From assembly GCA_037043455.1 (NCBI GenBank), contig JAWPHD010001209.1, forward strand, positions 62,001 to 126,000: 64,000 bases of DNA, in the 5' to 3' direction. The stretch is from Cyrtodaria siliqua (taxonomy: Eukaryota; Mollusca; Bivalvia; Adapedonta; Hiatellidae). A program made the translations under genes and the position numbers. Below the pieces are notes generated by a model. It was not told the DNA's origin. It saw only the letters and a list, made by a program, of their open reading frames with translations, and ran no database searches. The stretch's first letter is position 1. The number at the start of each line of letters is the position of its first letter. Below, in pieces: positions 1 to 11,512 of this stretch.

Positions 1-942
1 TAGCCTAAAATGTGCTGGAAAATGATGTTAATTGTATTGAATTGGGGTTTTAAGGCGCACCAACACATGAAAAGGTTATATGGGGCCCCATCTTCCATGT
101 ACATCGAGATAAAATATGAAAAATGGGCCTAGAACCTTCTCACCATGAACTGCAGAGTTGTTGCAAATTCTATCGTAGAAACTCCATTTACGCTGGAGCC
201 GCGTTATTGTTTTTCTGCCACTGTTCTTTTGATGCGAGCGAGATAGCACCTGAAACAATGCAGGGATCATGATGAAGATCTTTAATGAACATGAACAAAA
301 AATGATAAAATGAACATGAATTTGGGGGGATTCTACCCCTCTGCCTACCCTCCAAAGGGATCTGCAGTGGCCCTATTCTTTGCACTGTGACCAAACGGGG
401 GCCCCCGGAAACCATACGGGGCCGAAAATGATGTTAAACACCAAACAAACAATAGATCTATGTGTTGGCAGTTTAAAATGGGGGCAAATGGGTTAGCTTC
501 TTTTCTTTGACATACCTAAGTCTTTCTTTTTTTCTCGGTTGCTACCTTTTCCAGAATGTACTTAAAATATCATTTTATTGTGAAACACATGCTTGGCCAC
601 TTGGGAGTCTCTAGTGTTGTTTGTTTAATCCCTCACAATGAACAAGAAGGTACTCCATATGTCAACAATGTTATTCATGGAACCTGCAACAGAGCTGTGT
701 TGTTCTTGATGTTATTGTTCTTATCCAGCTATTGCCAATGTTTATAAATATGTGTTCATGATTATTTAATTTATACAAAAATACTGTATTTAAAAGGCGA
801 TATGGAGGGTTGTTTCTTTCATTTGATTTTTTCCTCTCCGTCTTTCAGATTATTTTAAATGTTTTATTTTGCATGAAGACGAAAGTTTGATTATCAAGGT
901 AAGTCACTTCTCTTGATAATGAAGCGTTACTATAATAATCTT

Positions 943-1028
943 TCATGGGTATCTGGTGAAGATCGAAGTTCCATAACAAGGCATAATTGTTTTTACCAGA
1001 CCGGAGGCTCTGAACCAGATACCCATGA
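943..1028. repeat. Hairpin with 15-bp perfect arms
   Basis: TCATGGGTATCTGGT at 943-957 is the exact reverse complement of 1014-1028, with a 56-nt loop. It lies inside intron 2. It could be a snapback relic or an unrelated RNA hairpin. Confidence 0.6.
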
Positions 1029-1348
1029 TTGATTCTTTTTCTTGCATATCATTTACATTCTGCACGTTGACATCGCCAACTAATATAAACGTTTTCCATG
1101 TTTATTTACACAATGACTGTTATTGTTGATATCAGCGCGCGACTTTTATCTTCCCCCATATGTAAAATCAGGCTTTCCAGCACCCGTGCAAAACGCTAAT
1201 CACCTTATCCGGTATGCAAGAACTATGTTTCTTTCATCAACACCACCATGCATTGCTTCATGTCTTACAGTCTTGGTCAGCAAGCATACATCACCGATAC
1301 TGTATATCCATGTTAGACAATTAAAAGATTGGAAAGTAAAGACATATC

Positions 1349-1390
1349 AGCCATGACATATTAGCCATGACATATTAGCCATGACATATT
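1349..1390. repeat. 14-bp minisatellite, three copies
   Basis: The unit AGCCATGACATATT is repeated three times without change. It has no coding or known regulatory meaning. Confidence 0.85.
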
Positions 1391-1928
1391 TGTCACAGGT
1401 GCGTTGTTTTACCAGCAATCTAAAAATGTTACAAATGGTAAAATATAATAAAACATGCTTTACAGATTAAAAATAAGGCTTATATACATAAACCTTTTAA
1501 CTCAATGTTTTAATAGCTTCTTCCAATACCCTTTAAACATGATTTTAAAAAACAAGAAATGTCAGAAAAGGTAACAAATGCTCCCGCAGTGTTACTCATT
1601 TGATCTTCTACCATCAAGTGTGACCTTGACCTTTGAGAATATAGAAATGATTTATGTAAGCGACACACTTCATTGTGGTTAAGTTTCATGGAAATCCCTT
1701 CAGTACCTTTAAAGTTATTGCTGAGACAAGATTGTTTCGAATGGAATTGGGACAGGACCCCCACCCCTGTGCTCCCTTCGGGGGGCATAAGAATATTGGC
1801 TCTATTGATTTTTCCTTTTACTGTCTGAATCTAAATACACACAATGTCCACAGTTAGTTAATAATAGGACATAGAACAGCTCATCAGGAGAGGGAATGAA
1901 ACATTGTTTGGAGGCAAAAGGGTTGCCC

Positions 1929-2320
1929 CAGGGCTTTTTCCAGGTATTTTGGGAAAAGGGATCCTTTTAAATTTGGGACATTTCTATTGTAAAAACGACC
2001 AAATTCGGAATCATCGATAAAATGGCCAATTGAGAATTGTTTACATCAACATTTTGTAAGTTAGAGTGAGTTAAAAGCCTAAAAGGTATAATAAGAACAC
2101 TGTTACATCACTAACATACCACTGATATTGATTAGTATGTAACATAAGGGATGTATTGATCAGTACAACATACATGTAAAAATTATTTATATTTTAAATT
2201 TTTTTTAATTTTTTTTTTGAGATTGGGAATTTTTTAATTGGGGGAAAAAAAAAGACATTATTTTGCATTGGGAATGGGTCCGTTTTTTTGCCCCGTGGGA
2301 CAACTAGAAAAAGCCCCGTG
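1929..2320. mobile_element. MITE-like element with GGGCTTTTTC ends
   Basis: The left end reads CAGGGCTTTTTCC and the right end, in reverse complement, reads CACGGGGCTTTTTC, which is an imperfect terminal inverted repeat. The interior is AT-rich with runs of G and A (TTGGGAAT, GGGGAAAAAAAA), a composition also seen at 10670-10800 and 11860-11930. The flanks give no convincing target duplication (TGCCC against CCCCC). A hAT-like origin is a guess from the CAGGG terminus. Confidence 0.4.
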
Positions 2321-2401
2321 CCCCCAGTGCAGGTAAGGTGCCAACCCTCCCAATCAGGTATTACAGGAAATACAATTTGATGCTTTAGCCATTTTACTTA
2401 C

Positions 2402-2521
2402 CAAAACCCCTTTTATCCATCCAAATTTGAGAGCTGTTTTGAGGTCTTTAGTTCCTTCCTCAGGATTGGATTCATTCTCTGACAGGAGGGGCTTTCTGTG
2501 CCGGTGTCTGTCAATATCATC
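2402..2521 (-). CDS. SLC12 sodium-dependent cation-chloride cotransporter, exon 2
   Basis: This is a 120-nt exon, phase 0 at both ends, encoding 40 residues that start DDIDRHRHRK and finish with KFGWIKGVL. On the minus strand it is preceded by a pyrimidine-rich acceptor ending TTTTCACAG and followed by a consensus donor GTAAGT. KFGWxKGVL is the conserved last stretch of the cytoplasmic N-terminus in NKCC/NCC transporters, just before membrane segment 1. It joins in frame to exon 1 at 20399. The family moves Na+, Cl- and often K+ together across the plasma membrane. The next exon is outside the window to the left. NKCC1, NKCC2 and NCC types cannot be told apart from this part. Confidence 0.88.
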
Positions 2522-3602
2522 CTGTGAAAATGAGTGACAAGGACTATATATAATGACAAAACTCACTGGTCTAATAATACTTTTTTTCGTCTGCATTTCC
2601 ACACCATTTTGGTAACGAGACGCTTTCATTTACTATGAAAATATGTTGTCTGGCATCTAAATGCAATTGATTATGATCGATTGACTGTGCTACAGTCTGA
2701 ATTAACATAATATAATAGAATAGCATTTTATGCAGTATTCACCATTAAACTCTTGGATGATCAAGATTGTTAAGACTATTGTTTGTTGACACCGAACAAA
2801 CATTTCGCTATACAAATACAAGAATATGTTTGAATTTGATAAACAATTGGATATTCCTTATTACTTTTGCGTTTTTGTTCTATAAGACAATAGTGATATG
2901 ATATATTTACAAGTAACAATAGCGTACAAACAGTATATCCTTATAAAATAAACACTTTGGGTATAAATAATTGGGCAATATACAAACTGGCAAGGGCAAG
3001 TAAATTTCAGAGTTAACTTGCGCTATGGACAAGGTGTGCGTAAAGTTAATGTCGATAGTATTTAATTCATGATGTTTTGGAGAAACTCTAACTTCTTAAC
3101 CAAAAGCTGACATAGCCCACCTGCTTCCCAACCACTCATCAACCGAAAACTGGATTTCTTCTGTGGGAAAATCCAGTTATAAAACATTAGTTTAAATAGA
3201 TTATCTGAAGACTTGGTCTGTTTCTAACTGCATTAATGATTCTGAAATCTAACAGCAAATCCTCATTATTAGGGAGTATCTCATGCAACAAATTAGGTAT
3301 TTTGTGTGGTGTTTAAGTCTGTTTTTAGGGACAGGCGTCAATCTTGATGTCTTTTTACACAATGTTACGCATCAAAACAAAACAAACGTCTACAAAAGTG
3401 TCTTTTGATGTTATCCAAAAACTGTTTATTCAATAAGCTGATTTTTTTTTTAGAAAATATATTTCAAAGTTATTTTTTTTAGAAATTATGACAATACATT
3501 CAAACAACAATTCTATTGCAACTATTATGTAACACTTTGTTCCATTGGCTAACGTATCAAATTTGCGACCGTAAAACACTCGATTTACCGTCTGAAAGTA
3601 AA

Positions 3603-3648
3603 TGACGTCATATAACGTTGATACAGACGACGTCATTGGATGACGTCA
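3603..3648. promoter_or_regulatory. Cluster of three CRE-like sites
   Basis: Perfect TGACGTCA octamers stand at 3603-3610 and 3641-3648, with ACGTCA at 3630-3635 between them. TGACGTCA is the full palindromic site for CREB/ATF bZIP factors. Two perfect sites within 46 bp are unlikely by chance in DNA this AT-rich. The cluster is deep in intron 1, so an enhancer role is only an inference. Confidence 0.45.
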
Positions 3649-3769
3649 ACAAAATGCTGGCGTCCGTGAGTTTTCATAGAAAAACAAGTGTGTACGTATG
3701 ATTTGATTTTATATAGCATTTAACTGGAAAAGCATTAGAATTGTTTAATCTGGGACGATATGTGGTTTG

Positions 3770-3841
3770 TTTTACGGTCTGAAATTACGTTTTACAGCTC
3801 CGCTTCCTCATCGCCGTAAAACGAAATTTCAGACCGTAAAA
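3770..3841. repeat. Inverted repeat with 26-bp arms
   Basis: The arms 3770-3795 and 3816-3841 are reverse complements with one mismatch and a 20-nt loop. Each arm contains ACGGTCTGAAAT or its complement. Related pieces (GACCGTAAAAC, ACCGTCTGAAAG) occur at 3567-3600, beside the CRE-like cluster. It may be a snapback element. Confidence 0.7.
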
Positions 3842-4508
3842 CCACTCACATGTACCCACACTTTACTCGATTCGTCGAGTTTGGGGCTATCGAGTGAAAA
3901 ATACGGATTTTCTCACCTTCATGATATTCACGTGCGAAGAAATTAGAAGAAAATATACGGGGTGGGGGTCATTGTTGTTCAGTTTCAATTGATAGTTAAA
4001 AAGAAATTATCCACTTTGCAAAATATGTCGGTACTAAAGATATGTATAGTAGTGAGTCGTTGGCGTAACAATACCACATACATGTACTTGCCTGAAAACA
4101 AAACATCAAACAACTTTTCTATGTTTTTATTAAATTATAAACGTACAGTCATACAATGATGGGTTCGGGCACGCGGGTATACAATATAGGAAATGAAACT
4201 AAATCTGTTTTCAAGGCACATTGCGCTTGCTTTTCGTTATCTCCGGTTCTATTCTGCACATAATCAGCAGATACATGTACAAACTTGTGCACCAATGTAA
4301 ATCTATTTGCTGATCAAACTTTTACCTGCAAAGAAAGTTGTAATATGTTTAGAGAGCAATATTGCACTGCATTGCCAACTCCAATAACTATGTTAATGTC
4401 AATGCTTTTGGTGAAATATAAATGGTTGGGCAATTTAAGTGTAAAACAATCTACATTATCTAAATTACATATTTTAATTGAATTAAATTGAAATTTATAG
4501 TTGCACCA

Positions 4509-4632
4509 ACAGCGAGGTCATTTTAAAGGTTTACACATCTTGTGCATGTAATTGGAAACAGTAGACAGTCTACTTATTTTTTATTAATACAATGTTGCTT
4601 CATAATCTGATTAATACTTGCCACAATCAAGC
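4509..4632. repeat. Dispersed repeat, copy A
   Basis: The stretch from GAGGTCATTTTAAAGG to CACAATCAAGCA recurs in the same orientation at 7247-7368 inside a TA-flanked transposon. The 34 bp just upstream (about 4474-4507) appear in copy B in reverse orientation. There is no coding content. Confidence 0.7.
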
Positions 4633-5300
4633 ACGACCCAGGGTCACCATTTGAACAAACTTGGTAAAGGACCATAATCTTATAGTAAATACAAAATATG
4701 AAACCTCTGCCTCTTGAAGTTTCAGAAGAAGATTTTTTAATTTCTTTCCTACATGTAAGTCTATGTAAAACTGTGACCACCGGGGCGGGGCCAAATTAGA
4801 CCCCAAGGTCACCATTTGAGCAAACTTAGTAGAGGACCTTAATCTGATGCTACATGCAATACATGAAAGCTCTGTGCCTTGTGGTTTCAGGAAGGAAGAT
4901 TTTTTCAAGTGTTTTCCTGTATAAGTTTATTAAAAACATGCAAAATCTCAATATACAAACTTTGGACCCCCAGGGCACGGTCATTTTTGATCCCTGGGAC
5001 TTCATTTGAACAAATTTGATAGTCTAGGTGTTGGCAATCATTTTAAAAGAAAAACTGTCGAAATCTGTCCAGCAGTCCCTGAGAAGTTTCGACCATATAT
5101 GGTAATGGTGGCCATCTTGGATGTCGCGCTGACCTAATTTTCACAAATCTAAAAAGCATTCATCTAAGGATCATACATGTGGAGTATTTTAGCCAAGCGG
5201 TTTCTTATGAGAAGTCGTTTGAGCAAAAGTTAAAAACGACGGACGGACAACGGACGAAGAGTGATCCCAATAGTTCACCTTGAGCCAGGTGATCTAAAAA
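4620..5300. repeat. Degenerate tandem repeat ending in a GACG-rich tract
   Basis: Units of about 180-190 bp carry the phrases GGTCACCATTTGA, CAAACTTGGTAAAGGACC, AATCTGATGCTACAT and GTTTCAGGAAG. The block ends with AACGACGGACGGACAACGGAC and then CCAGGTGATCTAAAAA. Repeats of this design are familiar to me from bivalve genomes. The open frames inside are shadows of the repeat. Confidence 0.7.
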
Positions 5301-6454
5301 TGAAGTCTCTATCGTCTTAACGAGGCAAAAGTTGACGACGGACGACGGATAATTCAGCATCACATAAGCTCTGCTAAAAATATATCGAAGGCCTTCCGAA
5401 CCACTCTTGTGGAGTGGGACACCCACTCCCAAACCCTTTCCCACTTGGAGCTTCGCACCTCATGAATATTAGGAGTATTGATACATGTATGTTAATAACA
5501 GCCACCCTACACCTCTGACTTCCTTGTGACAATGGGGGTCACTAAAGTCATCTGATTATGTTTACTGTTTTGTGATAAATGATGACAGCTTTTCACATTC
5601 TGTGACAGGATAGAATTATGAATATCAATGTAACATTAAATAATAACCACAAAGTATAATTTTTTGTTGACAATGACAGCAGACCTGATCTGTCAAACAT
5701 GCATAAGACCAGGCAGGTCACCTGTTTTATTAGGCAGAAAAGTGCTTATCTGCATGATAAATATTAGTGTGTGACTATGTAAAAAAGGACTATATATCTT
5801 ATCCACTATGCACTTATCCACTATGCACAAGAACATCGTATATATGCAGTTAAACTATTTATACTCACGAGTAACCATTATATTTGAGTGTAAACATTAG
5901 CAATGTTGTCAATATTAAGGTTATAATATTGTGTTCAGATAGTATTGTGTTAAAGTACATTATATGATTGCTTGATATTTATACATTGTATCATATATAA
6001 ATAAATGTATTGCAGAATCCCAAATTTGTTTGGATCTGTCAGAATGGAGTGTGATGAACCGTGTACATGTACATATGTCACAGGCCTTAATTAAAAGATT
6101 GCTTTTTTGCAGTTTGCGACAGACCCACGGCAAATCCGCCGACCCAAACAATTTGTTCCATTTTTTTTCAATTTTTTTTTTCTTTTTTTTTCCAGCAGCG
6201 TGTTCATCACAAATATTGTTGGTTGTTTCAATTATTTTGGGAAGTTTCATAATGCTCTGATAGATTGGATGCTTGGAAATAATCTCTGCTGCTATAGTAA
6301 ATTGAAAGCGTCTACATGACTGACCCTGTGAGTTAGAAAAATTTGAGGATGGTGTCTGCAAAAAGGACACTTGAAGAGAATATTGTGCTTTGCAGTAACG
6401 TAAACTGACACTGACACATACTTTAACAGGGCTTGAAATTAACTTTTTTTTCTA

Positions 6455-7734
6455 CAGTACAGCTCACGCGAAACACACACTTTACTCTTTCACGCCGAGT
6501 GAGGAATTCAGAAATCGCGTAATTACGCGGAGTTTGGACGATAAAACTACGCCGAGTGGAAATCAGCTATGTGACGAACGACTAACGTAACTTCGCCAAG
6601 ATACTCAGCGTAGACGAACTCGGCATTCGCCGAGTCGTCAATTATTCAGGTAAATGACCTTTTTATCGGACTTGAATGTTTATGTCTGAAACAATGATGA
6701 ACGGCATTCGTACAGGTAATGTACATCTGCATAGATATACGTGTTTTATTTTTATGTTTGTTGTAAATGAACACTGTGAGTGAAAGTAATAAAGTTACCT
6801 TATAGTTGACGTTTGTGCTGCTGTACTCTCAAATGCAATTAAACACAACTGTCATGAGGACGAAATAAATATTTATTTTTAATCTGTAACGGCAACCAAT
6901 GCTAGCTTCCAAACACAAAACTTAAATACACACTCTATTTCTTAGCACACATTGTCTTACACGTTGTCAAGCGCGTTGCCATGGTCAGGACTCTGAATCA
7001 GGCGTTTTCATGTGTATTGAGCATGTGTATTGAGCGGAGTTACGATATTGTAAACATGTACTCTACATGTACATGTCGCAGTAACCAGGTTAGATCACGC
7101 TTCCATTATACTAGTATAGATAATAAGGGACGTATCGTGGTATTCTCTTGGATAAATAAAATATGTTATGTAATATGTACTGAGTAAAGTACAGTATATA
7201 CATATATATAGTCGGTGCGACTATAAATTCCAATTTAATTCAATTAAACAGCAAGGTCATTTTAAAGGTTTACACATCTTGTGCATGTAATTGGTAGACC
7301 TCTACTTGTTTTTATCAATATAATGTTGCTTCATAATTTGATTAATACTCCTCGTCACAATCAAGCATTTGTTGTGTGTGCGTGCCTATATTTATTACAT
7401 TACATACGTGTACTTGGTGGCCCGTGATTGGAAATATTCTATTTGATTCTTAAAAAAAATGGCCGACGTCGAAGGAAAAATTACAGTTAATTAAATTTTA
7501 CGCCGCGATACGCGGCATCCTTCACGCCGAGGCACGCTGAGTTCACAGGAGTGCACTTTTGCTTAATTGGATTCTACGCGGAGTAACTCGGAGTCGCTTT
7601 CACTCGGCAATAGCGTACTTTCGCCGCGTGAATTCGCCGAGGACAAACACTGACTTCGCGTAGATACGTGCGAAACTCGATACGACCAAACTCGGCGAAT
7701 CGAGTGAAGTGTGTGTTTCGCGTGAGCTCTACTG
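6455..7734. mobile_element. TA-flanked DNA transposon, non-autonomous, 1.28 kb
   Basis: The 33-bp ends start CAGTACAGCTCACGCG on the left and CAGTAGAGCTCACGCG on the right (reverse complement) and match with two mismatches. A TA dinucleotide lies directly outside each end, as in Tc1/mariner-type insertion. The subterminal regions are rich in short palindromes such as GCCGAG and ACTCGGC. No transposase frame is visible. The interior carries copy B of the dispersed repeat (7247-7368). It sits 27 bp after CAGGGCTTGAAATTAA (6428), which looks like the start of an older hAT-like element. Confidence 0.75.
7247..7368. repeat. Dispersed repeat, copy B, with inverted flanking module
   Basis: This is a direct copy of 4509-4632. 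The 34 bp upstream (about 7214-7247, starting GGTGCGACTATAAATT) are the reverse complement of the corresponding module before copy A, with about two mismatches. Confidence 0.65.
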
Positions 7735-8037
7735 TACTTGCCAGAACTTGGATATTTTATGTGTGGAAACAATATTTTGGGTAAAGTGTATATCTCTACA
7801 AATTAATAATGTTATTTTCGGGCAAGTCATTGTCTAATCCACTTGCCCGAACTAAATTTCTACTTGCCCTGGGCAAGTGAAAATCTGACCATATTTTTCA
7901 AATATTTCTAATGATCAGTGAATTTTTTACCTCTGCGTCCTGCGTCCAGAACGCACAAATATTTCCGTGGACGCAAATTGTCAGAACATGTGCGTTCACG
8001 GGATGCACATAAATTGCAAGTAAAGAGTTCCGTAATT

Positions 8038-8142
8038 CATATTTCCCCTGTAAGAATTCAATACGTCGCTTTTTCTCCGCGTCTACCGCCATATTTCCCC
8101 TGAAAGAATTCAATCCTGCGCTTTTTTCTCAGTGTCTACCAC
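8038..8142. repeat. 52-bp tandem repeat, two copies
   Basis: CATATTTCCCCTG-AAGAATTCAAT is repeated at 8038 and 8091 with a few substitutions. There is no gene. Confidence 0.7.
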
Positions 8143-8318
8143 CATATTTGATTATTCGATGAGGGTTAAGTTTACCCTCGCACCGTTCTGCGTAATTTTG
8201 TAACGTCGATTACTATTGGATAATGGTCATACGATTAGCCAATGGAATCGGCCGTGAGGTAAATACGAAACGGTGCGGAAGTAAACATTCCACGCGTTGG
8301 CGATGCATCGTCTGCAAA

Positions 8319-8408
8319 ATGGGGCCAAAGAGAAAACTAAACAATGACTCAAAGCAGATTGCAGGTGAGATTGCAGGTGAGCTTGTGAGAAATGTTTTCA
8401 GATGGTAG
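8319..8408 (+). CDS. Possible short first exon (unassigned)
   Basis: An ATG at 8319 opens a 29-codon frame starting MGPKRKLNNDSKQ. The 12-mer ATTGCAGGTGAG occurs twice in a row, giving two overlapping candidate splice donors (GTGAGA and GTGAGC). The upstream sequence is relatively CpG-rich for this window. It could be the first exon of a transposase or another gene, read antisense within the SLC12 intron, but no continuation was found and I do not recognise the peptide. Confidence 0.2.
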   Translation: MGPKRKLNNDSKQIAGEIAGELVRNVFRW

Positions 8409-9593
8409 TTAATTACATGTTTGTATTTGGTATGTTCTAGTCATTCAGATTGCAATTAATCACCTTTCTTTTCATAGTAATATTTTGCAAATTCTAGTCA
8501 TTGATGTTAACAGTTTAGTTAGTTCTAATTAAGGATTATTACTACTTCTCTTAAAGAAAGGGGGATGTTGGTAGAATGATGAAGTGTTCTCACGACTGCG
8601 ATTGTTATGCTCTCACCGTATGTATGCCTGATTAAAGTTATCAACACCATGTTATAAAATAATGCTTGAATTTGAAATAAATTACTACTAAAACCTGGGA
8701 CTCACTCCTTTAGTTTTGGGACTCGTAGATTTTTGGCCCAGCGAGTCCTAGGGCTCGTATAAGTGAGATTGTAAAAAAATCACTGAATGATGATGTAGAT
8801 TGTATGCACTGGATTTGATGTTCATATCTTGTACCAAACAAAAGATTTTGTCATTTGAAACATTACTTTGAAAAAGTTGGCGTTGAGCACTGTTTAATAG
8901 TTACTAAGGCTATTTTATGTGTCCATAAATGAACATTTGATCAATGTTTTGCTTGTTCTGTTAATATTTAACTAAACCCTTTATAAAAAATAAAACTCTA
9001 TGGATAATACTAGTGAAGCACACGATATTTGCATGCAGTCGATGGGCATGCGTTAATAATAAGAATGTGTCAACAACAAAAAAAATATGCCTACCTACTG
9101 ACCCAACCCCTGAAAGCCATGGGTCGGAAACTGCAAACAAAAAATGTTTTAATGGTGGCCTAAATAAAAGATGAAGAACCATACGACTGAGTTAGTTGTG
9201 GTGCTGGCCCAATTTAGGAAGTTGCAAACCATAACCCCTAAAGTAGTCTGCTTTCAAATTCTGAGAAAAAAATTCCCAACTGGAAAAAAATACTTCTTTT
9301 TTTAAAGTGTGCCAATGATTGAGGTTCAAAGGCTTTTTAAATGCTTCTGTTGATCTTGGTGTAAACAGTATTAAAGATAAAACTAAAATGAATCGACGCG
9401 CCATCGCAAAATACCCACGTTTTCTTCACACATGTCAATTCCCTTTAACCCCGTATTCATTTTACATGTAATTGTTTTGATCGTTCTTTGATACTCAGAT
9501 CAGAAATAGTACAATTTATGCTTCTCTGTATACATGTATGACACGGTAAATGAATAAAAAAATGTTTAGGGTATTTGTGTATTTGAACTTTTG

Positions 9594-10268
9594 ACCCCTA
9601 TCCCAGTCTCATGGTGATCCTTGAGCAAATTATACTGATATTCCCTAAATCATTACATTTTATTGAGAAAGAAAAAATATATATTTGGCCGAATTTACCT
9701 CCCCCACATACCCACCCCCCACCAAACCCCACCCAAAATCATTACATTTTATTGAGCCCTCCACCCACACCCCAACCCCCACAGTGTATTAAGTGTATTT
9801 AACCGTTTGACCCCCCCCCCCCCCCCCCCCCCCCCCACATACACACACCCTGAGGGCCCCTGGGATCGGAGCCAAAAATAACGTTGCTCTTGCACGCCAT
9901 CATCAAATACTGGTCATATCCTAAGTTTGGTTGACTTACGTTTAGGAGGAGATGTGGTAACGGACGGACGGACAACGGAGGCGATTTTAATATACCATAC
10001 CGTTTTTTTTTTAAAAACGTGGGTATAATTATGAAAGGAATGCTTTACTATATTTTTCCGAATTTTATGGAAAGTCACGCTAAATTCCAGAAAATTCATA
10101 ATGGATTATGTTCCCAAAATATAGAAAAACAAGAGGTCTGTTGGGTGGGTGTGTGGGGGAGGTAAATTCGGCCAAATATATATTTTTCTTTCTCAATAAA
10201 ATGTAATGATTTAGGGAATATCAGTATAATTTGCTCAAGGATCACCATGAGACTGGGATAGGGGTCAA
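9594..10268. repeat. Long inverted repeat (foldback) around a C-rich core
   Basis: About 125 bp at 9594-9717 recur in reverse complement at 10141-10268, differing by one base in an A-run and one substitution. The arms run from GACCCCTATCCCAGTCTC to CTCCCCCACA. The 420-bp spacer includes a run of 26 C at 9811-9836 and a GACG-rich tract near 9960. The near-identity means recent duplication or gene conversion. No target duplication was found. Confidence 0.8.
9811..9836. repeat. Poly-C tract (26 C)
   Basis: An uninterrupted run of 26 cytosines lies in a CCCCACC-rich stretch. The exact length is likely to be uncertain in any assembly. Confidence 0.9.
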
Positions 10269-10269
10269 A

Positions 10270-11310
10270 ACCTTGAAGCTCTACTGATAGGTTTTTGATA
10301 GCTAGATCAGCATTCCTGTGAAGTTTCGTGAAAATTCGTCAAGTAGTTTCAGAGGAGTAGTCGCTACAAGTTTTCATTATATAACTCTATGTAAACAAAG
10401 ATGGCCGCTGCAGCCATGTTTAACGTCGAATCAAAGTAATTTTTGACAAGATTCAACATCATGTCATACTGATCATTTTAGAAAAAGTCCCATATCAATA
10501 TCACTTACAGTTTTCAAGAAGTAGTCGCTACAAACTTGTATTTTGAAAATCTATTTTTAGCCATGGCGGCCATCTTGAATTTCCGGCCGACCTGAAATTT
10601 TGCTAGGATCAATTAGACATCAAGAGCAACATTCCTGTGAAGTTTCATGAAAATCCGTCGAGTAGCAGCGTTTTTTCCCCACCTTTTTGGGAATGGGTCC
10701 GTGGCCGGTCAAATTGGGAAAAAAATCGCGATTTTTCTCAAAATTGGGGAAAAAGCACGTTTTTGCTCAGAATTGGGAAAAAAAAAATTGTATTTTGTGA
10801 AATATTACATATTTATTGATGATTTACAAAATAAAATATTTTCACAACTGTAATGTTTCAAGTTTTTATTGTACTTCACTGTGTTGTTACAGAATAATTT
10901 CCCTGTTTTTGTTGTCCCTGAAAATGTTAATGCTGTTGAGTTCATTGTCATTTAGGGTTGCTCCAGATCCTCTGCATATTCTCATACCGAGGAAAGAGTT
11001 TCCTGGCCCAGACGATTATTCGTCCTTTATTTAGTATTAACCCATCGCTCACTGAGGCGCTTGTTACATAGTAGAATATACTAGCGGTAAAGCGTTTGGA
11101 GACGCCGTTTGAAATTTCCTTAAATTTGACCTAGTTTTAGCCATGGTGGCCATCTTGGATGACTGGCGGCCATGAAAAACACAAATCTGAGAGGGGCCCT
11201 CCCAAGTAACATTGTGATGAAGTTTCATCAAAATCCTTCAAGCAGTTTCAGAGATGTCGTTTTTATAAAATTGCTAACAGACAGACGGACAGCATTTGTC
11301 TTAATTATTT
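10270..11310. repeat. Degenerate bivalve-type intronic repeat
   Basis: The phrases GTGAAGTTTCATGAAAATCCGTC (10635), GATGAAGTTTCATCAAAATCC (11216) and GCCATCTTGGATG recur, and the block ends in CAGACAGACGGACAGC at 11279. A G/A-rich insert at 10670-10800 (TTGGGAAAAA motifs) resembles 1929-2320. Nothing here looks coding. Confidence 0.55.
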
Positions 11311-11512
11311 CGAACCGAGATACATATATAGGCATCAGGAAAATGTGCACTACTCTTTTGAAAAGATTCCAATGGTTCTTTAAGGTTTACATGGTCGAAA
11401 AATAGACTACAATTCACCGGTCCACTAAACAGCACGGATCGAAATAAATGTCACAAAATACAACAGAAAATTTCACACAAAGATCGAGCCATTGGTTAAC
11501 AACAGGTGCACG

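Larger units (their letters stand above)
1..2401 (-). other. Intron 2 (partial) of the SLC12-type cotransporter gene
   Basis: This stretch lies 3' of the exon 2 donor on the minus strand, so it is the start of intron 2. I looked on the minus strand for the next expected exon, the first membrane segment of the cotransporter, and did not find it, so the intron is longer than 2.4 kb. It holds a short hairpin (943-1028), a 14-bp minisatellite (1349-1390) and a MITE-like segment (1929-2320). The short open frames here have no recognisable domain. Confidence 0.7.

Noticed and set aside
6107..6319. Open frames rich in Phe near 6100-6260
   Set aside because: Generated by poly-T runs; no domain and no splice context.
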